Shown in pieces: positions 1 to 7,972 of a DNA stretch of 33,818 nucleotides. The stretch comes from Saprospiraceae bacterium (lineage in GTDB: Bacteria > Bacteroidota > Bacteroidia > Chitinophagales > Saprospiraceae). The stretch's first letter is position 1. Each line of letters begins with the position of its first letter. Both the position numbers and the translations under genes were made by a program. The stretch lies in contig JABFRV010000124.1 of assembly GCA_013140975.1 (NCBI GenBank), forward strand, positions 1-33,818, read 5' to 3'. The notes beneath the pieces are model-generated. The model was not told where the DNA came from. It did not search any database and saw only the letters and a program-made list of their open reading frames with translations.

Positions 1-116
1 CCATAAATTTTATGGTAAGTGGAAAAATTATCAACAAAGTATCCAAACAAAATGGAAGTAATAATTGATGTTATTGTTGCAAATATTGTTCCCGGTGAGA
101 AGCTTTCATGGGTTTT
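1..116 (-). pseudogene. C-terminal continuation of the YihY/BrkB gene in the shifted frame
   Basis: Read on the minus strand with codons at 105-107, 102-104 and so on, this stretch is open to the window edge. It encodes E-S-F-S-P-G-T-I-F-A-T-I followed by a hydrophobic helix and S-T-Y-H-K-I-Y-G. This matches the family pattern of an S-P-G turn, a membrane helix and a Y-x-x-x-Y-G motif, which the 254-residue frame lacks. Adding one A to the four-A run at 113-116 joins the two frames as L-R-K-T-H-E-S-F-S-P-G. The gene end lies outside the window. Confidence 0.75.
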
Positions 117-835
117 CGCAAAGCAGGTCCTATCCGATAAATAATATCAATTGTCAGATAAAATAAAATTAAAAGAATTAAATCTTTCAATGCAATGATT
201 AAGAAATTGGCCATTGAACTCAATTTAACCAAAGAGAATAACCAGATAATCATATTATTTCCAACAACAATTACTACCACAGACAAAATAAGTAAAACGC
301 CAAACAAAACTGTAAGAATCAAAGCTACGGTATGACTTTCAATAAAACTGCGTTTCCTAAAACTGGTTCTATAGGTTTTATCAAAACCTCGCATCATCGT
401 CAACATTCCATCGGATGCAAAAAACAAAGCCAATAAAAATCCAATCGATAAAATACTTCCTTTGGCTTTGGGTCTAAGCCCTTCGACAATATTTTTCCAC
501 AAATAATCTTGTGTCTGATCCGGCAGAATTGAATTCAATGAATTTTCAAGTACATGAATAAAGTCCCAACTCTTTGGAAGGTACGCGGACAAAGTAAAAA
601 TAAAAATTAATGAAGGAAAAAGCGCAAGAAAAAAACTAAATGACATTGCACTTGCTCTGGTATTTATATCATTTCGCTTTAACTCTTTACCAATAAAACT
701 AAATATTAAAAAAATACTAACTCCTTTAAATCCGGGAATAGTTGATTCCCTGGTAAATTGAATAAACTGCTTAATGATCGGAAGATCAAGAAAGGCAATA
801 AGAAGCTTATTGGGCTTTTTGGTCTTTTTATTCAA
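71..835 (-). CDS. YihY/BrkB family inner-membrane protein (frameshifted; tail continues in another frame)
   Basis: Integral membrane protein of the YihY/UPF0761 (BrkB) family; the molecular role of the family is poorly defined. The 254-residue frame shows the family start: R60-A-S-A-M-S-F-S-F-F opening the first long membrane helix (about 61-85), then helices near 128-146, 168-192, 195-207 and 212-234. The family is usually about 300 residues; this frame stops early after LRKPMKASHREQYLQQ. The expected continuation is present one base out of phase (separate entry for 1-116), so the gene is split by a -1 frameshift near the AAAA run at 113-116. Start is TTG at 835-833, overlapping the 3' end of the thioesterase gene by 8 bp, so the two are co-transcribed. 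The shift may be a sequencing error in a homopolymer or a true mutation. Confidence 0.85.
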   Translation of the reverse strand: MNKKTKKPNKLLIAFLDLPIIKQFIQFTRESTIPGFKGVSIFLIFSFIGKELKRNDINTRASAMSFSFFLALFPSLIFIFTLSAYLPKSWDFIHVLENSLNSILPDQTQDYLWKNIVEGLRPKAKGSILSIGFLLALFFASDGMLTMMRGFDKTYRTSFRKRSFIESHTVALILTVLFGVLLILSVVVIVVGNNMIIWLFSLVKLSSMANFLIIALKDLILLILFYLTIDIIYRIGPALRKPMKASHREQYLQQ

Positions 836-1238
836 AGTATGGCAACAACTTATTAGTAATTATTTCCGGAACACCTACCCTTTTTTTGGATTTAATATCA
901 ACAAAACACAGAAACACCTGTCCAGAATTTATCCATTCATTTTTCTCGTTAAAAATCTTAGTATCGAATCGAATTGTCATTTCAGGCATACTCTCAATAC
1001 TCGTTTCTAATGTAAGCAATTCATCATAAAACGCAGGTCGAAGATACTTTACGTTCATTGACATGACCGGCATAAATATCCCTAACTCTTCTTCCATTTT
1101 TTTGTATGATAATCCAAGCTCCCGAAGTGCTTCTACCCTGCCTACTTCATAATAAAAAGCATACTGACCGTAATATACATAGGCCATTTGATCTGTTTCT
1201 CCGTATCGAACTCTTATTTGTGTTCGGTGTGAATACAT
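828..1238 (-). CDS. Acyl-CoA thioesterase, YbgC/4HBT hotdog family
   Basis: A 136-residue single hotdog-fold protein, the usual size for the YbgC/4-hydroxybenzoyl-CoA thioesterase family, which hydrolyses acyl-CoA thioesters in the cytoplasm. The N-terminal signature is clear: VRYGETDQMAYVYYGQY with the catalytic Asp at D16, then E-V-G-R (about 31-34), the hotdog helix. The usual histidine after the Asp loop is a tyrosine (YY at 22-23). ATG start at 1238-1236; the arginine deiminase stop codon is 1 bp upstream and the stop overlaps the start of the YihY gene, so it is the middle gene of a three-gene unit. The natural acyl-CoA cannot be inferred. Confidence 0.88.
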   Translation of the reverse strand: MYSHRTQIRVRYGETDQMAYVYYGQYAFYYEVGRVEALRELGLSYKKMEEELGIFMPVMSMNVKYLRPAFYDELLTLETSIESMPEMTIRFDTKIFNEKNEWINSGQVFLCFVDIKSKKRVGVPEIITNKLLPYFE

Positions 1239-1239
1239 C

Positions 1240-2514
1240 TTACTGAAACTTTTCTCTAATAATTGGGCAGGTCATACAATGTGAACCTCCTCTTGCTCTG
1301 GAAAGCTCACTGGAAGGTAAAGTTATTATAGTATTCTTTAGTTTTTCAATATCAAATTTTTCCTGATGAATTTTTCGCAATAATTCTTCTGCATGAATCA
1401 CCTGATACCCATGATTCAAAAACGCCTTTTCAGTATATGGATTCCGATCATAGGTAAGAGCAATACCCGGCCTTAAAGCAACCAGGTTACATCCATCTGT
1501 CCATTGTTCTCGTTCTTGGTATGGCGACACGCCATCTCCACTCCAAATAAAGTTAATTTCAGAGCTTATTTCTGACTTTAAAAAGTCATACACAGAAGGA
1601 TATTCAACTACACCCCCGGTATCTCTATACACTGTCACATAAGAGCCAAGACCATCTTTAACGATTGGCTTAAATCCGACAAATTGATTATGATTTATCT
1701 GTGTAAATAAGGTATCAATATGCATAAAAGACCTCTCTTTAGGCACATCCACTTCAACAATATTCTTAACCAACTTCTTCTCAAATAAAACGCGCTTTAA
1801 TGTTACCAATGCATGATCAGTAGTTCGCTCAGAATGACCAATTAGAAGGTAATCAGGATTCAGCATCATTAAATCTCCACCTTCAATGGTGACTGGCTCA
1901 CCCTTTGTTGATGGCGGGAAATCATCAATCTGGTTTAAATTAATGAGTCTGCCTTGTTTAAAAAGATGTGCAAATTGTGGATGCGCATGAAAGAAAAATC
2001 GTGTAAGTAAATTTTCTCTTTTTCTCACAGACTTGGATGCCTTGGTTATTACAACATGATCTTTTATTGTTAATGCAATATCCCGTGTAAAAATAAAATT
2101 AGGAATCGGATCAAACAAAAACATGTCTTTTTCCCTGTCATATCCAGAGATCATCACTTCAGCCAATTGCTTATGAGGCAAAGAATTTAATCGTTCAACA
2201 AAAGAATTTGGAATTTCTTCAAATTCTTTAATAAGTTGAATTACTTCTTTTTTAATTTCATCACTTGCATCAAAAGATTCTTCAATGAGGTCCTGCGTTT
2301 CAAGCACATTCTCTTCTCCAACAAAAGCATTTAATATACCGCGAAAAACAGCATGCTCTTTTTGCATACTCGGCAAATAAACAATATCGTCAAATAATAA
2401 TTCACTTGCTAACCTTGGACTAATTCTATCAATTCCTTCATCTGGCGCATGCACAATAACCTTGCGCAATGGCATTATTTCAGAATCTACAAATACATCA
2501 TTTTTCAAATTCAC
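1240..2514 (-). CDS. Arginine deiminase-type guanidino-group modifying enzyme
   Basis: Cytosolic enzyme of the arginine deiminase/amidinotransferase superfamily, which attacks guanidino groups by a Cys nucleophile; arginine deiminase gives citrulline and ammonia. At 424 residues it is close to bacterial ArcA (about 410). Superfamily motifs are in order: FTRD (142-145), EGGD (211-214), the catalytic His region HIDTLFT (265-271), and near the C-terminus RGGSHCMTCPIIRE with the nucleophile Cys413. The start is GTG at 2514-2512: the next in-frame ATG is codon 14 and an upstream in-frame TAG blocks extension. A TAnnTTTG box lies 16 nt upstream. No arcB or arcC (carbamoyl transferase or carbamate kinase) is nearby, so a full fermentative ADI pathway is not supported here. 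Confidence 0.85.
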   Translation of the reverse strand: MNLKNDVFVDSEIMPLRKVIVHAPDEGIDRISPRLASELLFDDIVYLPSMQKEHAVFRGILNAFVGEENVLETQDLIEESFDASDEIKKEVIQLIKEFEEIPNSFVERLNSLPHKQLAEVMISGYDREKDMFLFDPIPNFIFTRDIALTIKDHVVITKASKSVRKRENLLTRFFFHAHPQFAHLFKQGRLINLNQIDDFPPSTKGEPVTIEGGDLMMLNPDYLLIGHSERTTDHALVTLKRVLFEKKLVKNIVEVDVPKERSFMHIDTLFTQINHNQFVGFKPIVKDGLGSYVTVYRDTGGVVEYPSVYDFLKSEISSEINFIWSGDGVSPYQEREQWTDGCNLVALRPGIALTYDRNPYTEKAFLNHGYQVIHAEELLRKIHQEKFDIEKLKNTIITLPSSELSRARGGSHCMTCPIIREKFQ

Positions 2515-2530
2515 AAATACAGAATTTCTG

Positions 2531-2538
2531 CAAAGATA
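2531..2538 (-). promoter_or_regulatory. -7 box TATCTTTG of the arginine deiminase unit
   Basis: The minus strand reads TATCTTTG, a perfect match to the Bacteroidota -7 consensus TAnnTTTG. It ends 16 nt before the GTG start, which predicts a leader of about 10 nt. No good -33 TTTG is seen at the usual spacing. The heptamer repeat at 2621-2667 lies about 85 bp upstream. Confidence 0.6.
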
Positions 2539-2620
2539 CTAAAATTGTTGATAGTTTATGGCTAAAGTTCCAGTGAACAATGATTGATATATAAGTCTTA
2601 AAACCAATAAAATAATCTCG

Positions 2621-2667
2621 ATTTTCAATTTTCAATTTTCAATTTTCAATTTTCAATTTTCAATTTT
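2621..2667. repeat. Heptanucleotide tandem repeat (ATTTTCA)6 plus a partial copy
   Basis: Six perfect head-to-tail copies of the 7-mer ATTTTCA occupy 2621-2662, followed by ATTTT at 2663-2667. The array ends at the first base of the amidohydrolase stop codon (TAA on the minus strand, 2669-2667). It lies between that gene and the promoter of the arginine deiminase unit, both transcribed leftward. Seven-base units are not in codon phase, so copy-number change would shift frame or spacing. Confidence 0.95.
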
Positions 2668-4358
2668 TATCTGACCTTATTACCGTTTATGTAAACTTCA
2701 ACAACTTTAACATCTAGAATTTCTCTTTCGGCACATGAAAGTAAATTTTTATCAAGAATTATAAAATCTGCTAGCTTACCAACAGAAATACTTCCTTTGA
2801 TTTTTTCATCATGCGAAGCATAGGCATTCCAAATGGTATAGGATTTTAAAGCCTCATCACGCGTCATACATTGCTCAGGAAAGAATTCCATGTTATTATC
2901 AATACGTTTCCTTGTAATTGAAGCATAAAGGCATTCAAAAGGATTTATGCTTTCCACTGGACAATCTGTTCCATTCGCAAGATGTACTTGTGCATTCAGT
3001 ATTGATCGCCACACGTAAGCTCCATTCTTGGCTCTTTCTAAACCTAATCTTTTGATAACAAAAGGGGCATCACTTGTGCAGTGTATTGCCTGCATTGAAG
3101 CAATAACTCCTAATTGTTGAAACTTTGGTATATCTACTTTATCAACATGCTGTGCATGCTCCATCCTCCATCTTCTGAAAGAAAAGTTTTTATCTGTTAA
3201 GGAAAATTTTTCAAAAATATTTAATACTTCACGATTGGCTCTATCACCTATTGCATGAACACAGACCTGAAGATTTTGCTTCATTGCCAATTCTGCAAAA
3301 GAATAAATTTTTTCAATTTCAATTAAATTTTGACCTGTCATTCCCGGATTATCCGCATAATCATTGAGCAACCACGCGCCATACGATCCAAGAGCACCAT
3401 CCATATAAGATTTTATAGCAATTGACTTAAACATATTGGAATGAATAGAATGAATAGGCAGTGATTTCATTTTAAAAATCATACTATCGGGATGCTCATA
3501 CAGCATTGCATATAATCTAATTTTTAATTTCTCCTCGTCGTACCAGGATTTTAGCAAGTGCAGATCTTCAAGCGATGTTCCAGCATCTTCAAAACTCGTG
3601 ATTCCAAAACTCAAAGCTTTAGATTCTGCCAATTGCGCAAATTCAAGTTTCATTTTTTCTAGCAAAACCGGATCTATTGTTTTTTCGAATTCATTGTATA
3701 GATTTTCGATAATTTCCATTGCGTTTTCTTCAAAGACTCCAGTTAATTTCTTTTGTGCATCCTTGACAATTCGCCCACCTTTCGGTGATGGAAATTCAGA
3801 ACTTAATCCGGCAAGATTCATTGCATGCTCATTTGCAATCAATGCATGTCCACTTGCGTGAGTCAACATGACAGGATGATCAGGACTTACTCGCGATAAT
3901 TCGTCATGATATGGATATGAATTAAATGAAGCTAGCATTTTGTCATTCCATTTTTCCTGATGCCAACCCCTCCCCTGAATCCAAACGCCTTTAGGAGTGC
4001 GAGCAACAATGCTCTTAACGGAATCAATAATTTCATTCCATGACTTTGCATGTATCAAATTTAGATTTCTCAGACTTTTACCCAAACTAAGAAAGTGACC
4101 ATGTCCTTCAATCAAACCCGGCATTAAAAAACCACCCTTAGCATCTATGACAACCGTTTTCTCCCCTTTTAATAGTAGAATATCATCATTTTTACCAATT
4201 TTGAGAAATTTACCATTTCGGATAGCAAATGACTCGGCTGCAGGCTGCAAAGAATCTGCAGTATAAACTACGGCGTTATGTACTATGAGATCTGCTTTTT
4301 CATTTTCTTTGCACGACCAAATAAACAAGCCGAAAATAAATACCAGTATTTTATTCAT
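2667..4358 (-). CDS. Amidohydrolase (amidohydrolase_3/YtcJ-like), predicted lipoprotein
   Basis: A 563-residue metal-dependent hydrolase of the amidohydrolase_3 group (YtcJ-like N-substituted formamide or imidazolonepropionase-type deformylases). The N-terminus is a short lipoprotein signal (lipobox-like IWSC, Cys16), so it is probably anchored in the cell envelope. Metal-site landmarks: G-H-G-H (H86, H88) after a beta-sandwich start (ADLIVHNAVVYT), later CVHAIGDRANRE, EHAQHVD and the catalytic-Asp segment NGTDCPVES. The C-terminus GKLADFIILDKN is the usual return to the beta-sandwich. The ATG at 4358-4356 shares two bases with the ATG of the divergent polyprenyl synthase. It appears to be a single-gene unit with its own -7 box. 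The substrate is unknown. Confidence 0.88.
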   Translation of the reverse strand: MNKILVFIFGLFIWSCKENEKADLIVHNAVVYTADSLQPAAESFAIRNGKFLKIGKNDDILLLKGEKTVVIDAKGGFLMPGLIEGHGHFLSLGKSLRNLNLIHAKSWNEIIDSVKSIVARTPKGVWIQGRGWHQEKWNDKMLASFNSYPYHDELSRVSPDHPVMLTHASGHALIANEHAMNLAGLSSEFPSPKGGRIVKDAQKKLTGVFEENAMEIIENLYNEFEKTIDPVLLEKMKLEFAQLAESKALSFGITSFEDAGTSLEDLHLLKSWYDEEKLKIRLYAMLYEHPDSMIFKMKSLPIHSIHSNMFKSIAIKSYMDGALGSYGAWLLNDYADNPGMTGQNLIEIEKIYSFAELAMKQNLQVCVHAIGDRANREVLNIFEKFSLTDKNFSFRRWRMEHAQHVDKVDIPKFQQLGVIASMQAIHCTSDAPFVIKRLGLERAKNGAYVWRSILNAQVHLANGTDCPVESINPFECLYASITRKRIDNNMEFFPEQCMTRDEALKSYTIWNAYASHDEKIKGSISVGKLADFIILDKNLLSCAEREILDVKVVEVYINGNKVR

Positions 4359-5349
4359 GTCTTATAATTCAATTACAAATGTAAGCTCTCTGGAAGACCT
4401 GCTTCTTAAATACCATATGTTTTCAAAAGAAATGCGATGGGACATGAAGCCAGAGGAGCTATATGATCCATTTCGATATATAATGGATCAGAAAGGAAAA
4501 AAAATGAGACCCATAAGTTTATTGCTATCATCTTCCTTTTTCAATTCCGATCTTACAAAAGCCCTTCCCTTAGCTTATGCTATAGAACTGTTTCATAATT
4601 TCACCTTGGTTCATGATGACATTATGGACAATGCGGAAACGAGGAGAGGCAAAAAAAGTGTACACGTCGAATTTGGAACAAACTTGGCATTATTATCAGG
4701 TGATGCAATGCTACTGGAAGCATGCAAATTAATTCAACAGAATTCTTCACACCATACCGATATTCTAAAGCATTTTCTTGAAACTGCATTGGACGTTTGT
4801 AAGGGACAGTGCATAGACATGAATTTTGAACGAAGGGAAATAATTTCTATTCCGGAATATCTGGAAATGATCAAACTCAAAACTGCGGTTCTGCTGGGAA
4901 CTGCATTAAAAATGGGAGCTCAGTTACATGATCAGAATGAAATTATTCAGGAACAACTTTACCACCTTGGAATTAATCTGGGTCTGGCTTTTCAAATTCA
5001 AGATGATATTTTAGACTGCTACGGAGATGAAGAAGCATTTGGAAAAAAAAGAGGAGGAGATCTTATTCAACATAAAAAATCCATACTCATATTATGCGCT
5101 TTAGAAAAATTGAATCCTCAAGAAAAACATAAATTTATAGACGAGTATCATTCAGAAAGATCTGATATTGAACAATTGCATTATTATCTCGACTATTTTA
5201 AAAAGTACAATATTAAAGAGGACGCAGAAAAGCATTATGATCATTTTAAAAAATTATGTTATGACATAATTTCTCAAATAAAAATAGATGAAAAATTTAA
5301 ACCCTTACTTCAGGAATTCGTTTCTCTCATTATTAACCGCTCAGTATAA
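4357..5349 (+). CDS. Polyprenyl (isoprenyl) diphosphate synthase
   Basis: Trans-isoprenyl diphosphate synthase, which condenses isopentenyl diphosphate onto allylic diphosphates for quinones, carotenoids or other isoprenoids. With the ATG at 4357 it has 330 residues. Both Mg-binding aspartate motifs are intact: DDIMD at 87-91 with downstream RRGKKSVH, and DDILD at 216-220 followed by GKKRGGD. The first motif has no two-residue insertion and has Phe82 five residues ahead, the arrangement of type I geranylgeranyl-type enzymes, so a C20 product is plausible but not shown. An in-frame ATG at 4285 would add 24 residues lying antisense to the amidohydrolase signal peptide and is less likely. The next gene begins 1 bp after its stop. 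Confidence 0.9.
   Translation: MSYNSITNVSSLEDLLLKYHMFSKEMRWDMKPEELYDPFRYIMDQKGKKMRPISLLLSSSFFNSDLTKALPLAYAIELFHNFTLVHDDIMDNAETRRGKKSVHVEFGTNLALLSGDAMLLEACKLIQQNSSHHTDILKHFLETALDVCKGQCIDMNFERREIISIPEYLEMIKLKTAVLLGTALKMGAQLHDQNEIIQEQLYHLGINLGLAFQIQDDILDCYGDEEAFGKKRGGDLIQHKKSILILCALEKLNPQEKHKFIDEYHSERSDIEQLHYYLDYFKKYNIKEDAEKHYDHFKKLCYDIISQIKIDEKFKPLLQEFVSLIINRSV
4376..4383 (-). promoter_or_regulatory. -7 box TACATTTG of the amidohydrolase, inside the divergent gene
   Basis: The minus strand reads TACATTTG, matching TAnnTTTG, 17 nt before the amidohydrolase ATG. It lies within codons 7-9 of the polyprenyl synthase if that gene starts at 4357, so promoter and coding sequence overlap on opposite strands. 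Confidence 0.5.
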
Positions 5350-5350
5350 T

Positions 5351-5839
5351 ATGCTAAAGTATCTGTCTTTATGTATCATTCTTTTATTGGCTTGTAAATC
5401 CAAAAATAGATTTGACCCATCACAATCTTCCAATGAAAATATGAATACTTCAGTGAATTCGTCTAACACGTCAGGAAATATTAAAGGAAATATAGAAGAT
5501 GTTGAAAGTGATGCAATACCATATCTTTCAGCTGTAGCTGACACTCCAAGGTGGAATGCAAAGCTGGGAAATATTCAGGATGAAATATTTGACATCAGAC
5601 TTGATCTGAGTTTTGAAAAAAAATTGTGCTTTGGAATACTTAAAAGAATTAAAGAATCCGGTAAAGAAGGTGAGTTTTTTGTAGGTGAAGTAAATACGAA
5701 TAATCAAAAAATCCAGGTTCAGTTTTTCGCAGAAAAAAAACCATGCACTGACAATCAGCAAAAAGCACACAATGGAAGAATCACTATGTTATACAATAAT
5801 AAAGAATATTATTCTTGCGCGGATTTCATTGAGAAATAA
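5351..5839 (+). CDS. Small lipoprotein of unknown function
   Basis: 162 residues with a clear type II signal: M-L-K-Y, hydrophobic run, lipobox LLAC with Cys15, then a Ser/Asn-rich linker (about 20-50) typical of an exposed tether. The rest, about 60-162, is a mixed polar domain with W-N-A-K-L-G and three cysteines near the end (one in K-L-C-F-G, two in P-C-T and S-C-A). I recognise no family. The start is ATG at 5351, 1 bp after the polyprenyl synthase stop, so it is probably co-transcribed. A longer in-frame reading from 5288 would overlap the synthase and hide the lipoprotein signal, so it was not chosen. Confidence 0.75.
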   Translation: MLKYLSLCIILLLACKSKNRFDPSQSSNENMNTSVNSSNTSGNIKGNIEDVESDAIPYLSAVADTPRWNAKLGNIQDEIFDIRLDLSFEKKLCFGILKRIKESGKEGEFFVGEVNTNNQKIQVQFFAEKKPCTDNQQKAHNGRITMLYNNKEYYSCADFIEK

Positions 5840-5929
5840 AAACACAATGGAAATCGCTTTATAAATCACTCCAGCAACAACTTAAGCCCTTGATTCTACG
5901 TTCCACAATTAATATATATAAATTATTTG

Positions 5930-5937
5930 TATATTTG
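5930..5937 (+). promoter_or_regulatory. -7 box TATATTTG upstream of ftsX
   Basis: TATATTTG matches TAnnTTTG and lies 39 nt before the ftsX start. It is the only strong box in the 137-bp gap and should drive the long downstream unit. A perfect 10-bp palindrome TAACCGGTTA (5957-5966) sits between the box and the start codon, in the predicted leader. Confidence 0.55.
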
Positions 5938-5976
5938 CGTTGATCTAGGCATACATTAACCGGTTAGCGCATTATC

Positions 5977-6816
5977 TTGAGCTTTGAAAGTCGATACAGT
6001 TCCCTTATTCATGTTCTGGCAACTGCCTGGATTATGGCTTTACCTGGACTTACAATTCTAGCATATTTGCAGACCACCGATTTAAGTCACAAATGGAAAG
6101 ACAAGATTCCACTCGTTGTAGAACTTAATAAAGAATACCGTCAAGATTCGTTTGCCTTGCTACAGGAATTTCTTAAGAATAATGAAATTAGTTCTAAAGC
6201 GATTTCAGAATTTCACAGCAAAACAGAAGCGATAGAAACGATGAAGTCAGATCCTCTATTGGGCTTAAATGATAGTCTTATTGAGAATCCATTCAGAGAT
6301 ATGTTTCTATTATTTCTTGATCCTCAATCTCACAACTCAAATTCAGTAAACGATTTAAAATCTGAACTACAAAAATTTACCATCATTGAAAATATTGAAG
6401 TCGGAGAAAAGCTTAAATCCGGCTTAAGTCAAACCATAAATAAGCTCCGTGTAATTCTGGCATCTATCACCGTTTTAATGGCCTTATTTGCTTTTTTTAT
6501 TATAAATTATCTGGTAAGATTAAACTTTGAAAGAAAACTTGACCTGGTTAAGAATATTTGGTTACTTGGCGGATCTATGGATAAGGCTTACAAACCGGTT
6601 TCCAGGCAAGGCTTACGACTTGGCCTTTCAAGCTCATTACTTAGCATAGTTTTTCTTGGATTGGCCTTGCTTTGTGTATTTTTAATGGTTCCTGACCTAT
6701 ATTTTTTACTGGATGTGAAAAATTTTATCATAGTTTGTCTGATATTAGCCATTCTTGGGCCAACTTTGCACCTCTTACGGTTAAAAAGCCTAGTACAATC
6801 AATTTTTAAATTATAA
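5977..6816 (+). CDS. ftsX: Cell division protein FtsX (ABC permease-like)
   Basis: 279-residue FtsX: the membrane partner of FtsE that couples divisome signals to peptidoglycan hydrolases. Topology fits the family: one N-terminal helix (about 13-31), a periplasmic domain (about 35-155), then three helices (about 157-180, 213-238, 248-270). The start is TTG at 5977 (MSFESRYSS); no ATG is in range and an in-frame TAG lies just upstream at 5965-5967. It is the first gene of a run in which ftsX, DUF3098, uppP and truB follow one another with small gaps, an order known from Bacteroidota genomes, which supports the assignment. No ftsE is next to it. Confidence 0.85.
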   Translation: MSFESRYSSLIHVLATAWIMALPGLTILAYLQTTDLSHKWKDKIPLVVELNKEYRQDSFALLQEFLKNNEISSKAISEFHSKTEAIETMKSDPLLGLNDSLIENPFRDMFLLFLDPQSHNSNSVNDLKSELQKFTIIENIEVGEKLKSGLSQTINKLRVILASITVLMALFAFFIINYLVRLNFERKLDLVKNIWLLGGSMDKAYKPVSRQGLRLGLSSSLLSIVFLGLALLCVFLMVPDLYFLLDVKNFIIVCLILAILGPTLHLLRLKSLVQSIFKL

Positions 6817-6823
6817 ATCTGTC

Positions 6824-7132
6824 ATGGGAGAATCAAAATCGAAACAAACACAGAAAAAAGAGCAGGATAGCTCCAAGCCTAAAACTTCAGCTACTACGCC
6901 AAACCAAAGCATAAATGTTGGAGAAGTAACCTATGGCATGAAGCAATACCGATACGTTTTTATAGGAATTGGACTTCTTGTTATAGGCTTCTTCTTAATG
7001 TCCGGGGGTAATATGCCCTCTCCTGACGTGTGGGATGAAAATATTATCTATGGTTTTCGCAGGACTGTTGCTGCTCCAATCTTTTTGCTTGCAGGTTTAA
7101 TAGTGCAAATCTGGGCAATCTTTAAGATATAA
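6824..7132 (+). CDS. DUF3098 family small membrane protein
   Basis: 102 residues. A charged, Lys/Gln/Ser-rich N-terminus (1-37) precedes two helices: about 46-64 (Y-V-F-I-G-I-G-L-L-V-I-G) and 83-101. The intervening segment S-G-G-N-M-P-S-P-D-V-W-D-E and the following I-Y-G-F-R-R fit the DUF3098 pattern of Bacteroidota, where the gene commonly sits between ftsX and uppP as here. Its function is unknown; the position suggests a role near cell division or lipid II recycling. ATG starts 7 bp after ftsX; the stop is 2 bp before uppP. Confidence 0.8.
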   Translation: MGESKSKQTQKKEQDSSKPKTSATTPNQSINVGEVTYGMKQYRYVFIGIGLLVIGFFLMSGGNMPSPDVWDENIIYGFRRTVAAPIFLLAGLIVQIWAIFKI

Positions 7133-7134
7133 TT

Positions 7135-7929
7135 ATGTCTGAATATTTAATTACACTTATCCTTGGCATCGTCCAGGGAATCACCGAATTTTTACCTATT
7201 AGCAGTGACGGTCACCTTGAAATCGCCAAATATTTGTTAGGTGATAAATCTCAGGGAATGGATAGCCTAAGCCTCACAATTGTCTTGCATATTGCTACTA
7301 CATTAAGCATTTGTTACGTGTTACGAGAAAAGATTGTTTCGATTCTTAATGGTCTGTTTCGATTCGATCGATCTACACTTTCTCTCGCAGGATTAATTAT
7401 TGTCTCCATGATTCCTGCAGCTATTGCTGGTTTGTTTTTTGAAAAAGAGATAAGTAGCTTTTTCAATGGCAATATTAATTTCGTAGCATCCATGTTATTT
7501 CTCAATGGATTATTCCTATATATTGGAAACAGGGCTAAACCGTCCAATGAGAATATTACCTGGATAAAAGCATTTCTTATGGGAATTGCACAGATGGTTG
7601 CGATTTTACCCGGCATTAGCCGATCAGGAACAACAATAAGTACAGCAGCACTTTTGAATATTAACCGTGCAGTTGCTGCTGAGTTTTCATTTATTATGGT
7701 GCTTCCATTGATTTTTGGTAAGATTTTAAAAGATATAATTTTTGATCAGGGATTTACACAATTACAATATTCAGGTGGCGCAATTGCTGTAGGTTTTGTA
7801 GCAGCATTTATTGTTGGCATTCTTGCATTTAAACTTTTACTGCGGCTTGTAGAAAATATGAAGATGAATTATTTCGCATTTTATTGTATTGCTATTGCAT
7901 TTATCATTTTTGCAATTTCAAAAATTTAG
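7135..7929 (+). CDS. uppP: Undecaprenyl-diphosphatase UppP (BacA)
   Basis: 264-residue polytopic enzyme that dephosphorylates undecaprenyl diphosphate to recycle the lipid carrier for peptidoglycan and surface polysaccharides. Both signature motifs are present: GITEFLPISSDGHLE (catalytic Glu18, His27) and LPGISRSGTT (Arg163). The first usually reads SSTGHL or SSSGHL; the Asp at 25 is a small variation. Length equals the family norm. ATG at 7135, 2 bp after the DUF3098 stop. Together with FtsX and DUF3098 it forms an envelope block ahead of truB. Confidence 0.95.
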   Translation: MSEYLITLILGIVQGITEFLPISSDGHLEIAKYLLGDKSQGMDSLSLTIVLHIATTLSICYVLREKIVSILNGLFRFDRSTLSLAGLIIVSMIPAAIAGLFFEKEISSFFNGNINFVASMLFLNGLFLYIGNRAKPSNENITWIKAFLMGIAQMVAILPGISRSGTTISTAALLNINRAVAAEFSFIMVLPLIFGKILKDIIFDQGFTQLQYSGGAIAVGFVAAFIVGILAFKLLLRLVENMKMNYFAFYCIAIAFIIFAISKI

Positions 7930-7972
7930 CTTACTCTATAATTCTATTTATTATTAATCAATATTTATTATT

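Noticed and set aside
2621-2667. Heptamer array considered as a CRISPR-like or terminator element
   Set aside because: The unit is 7 bp with no spacers, and it forms no GC-rich stem.
4285-4356. N-terminal extension of the polyprenyl synthase by 24 codons
   Set aside because: It lies antisense to the amidohydrolase signal peptide, adds no family-like residues, and the ATG at 4357 gives a normal-length protein.
5288-5350. Longer reading frame for the small lipoprotein
   Set aside because: It would overlap the synthase by 60 bp and bury the clear lipoprotein signal that begins at 5351.
6593-6602. AAACCGGTTT palindrome inside ftsX, similar to the one in its leader
   Set aside because: It lies in coding sequence and is explained by the Lys-Pro-Val codons; no evidence for a paired operator.
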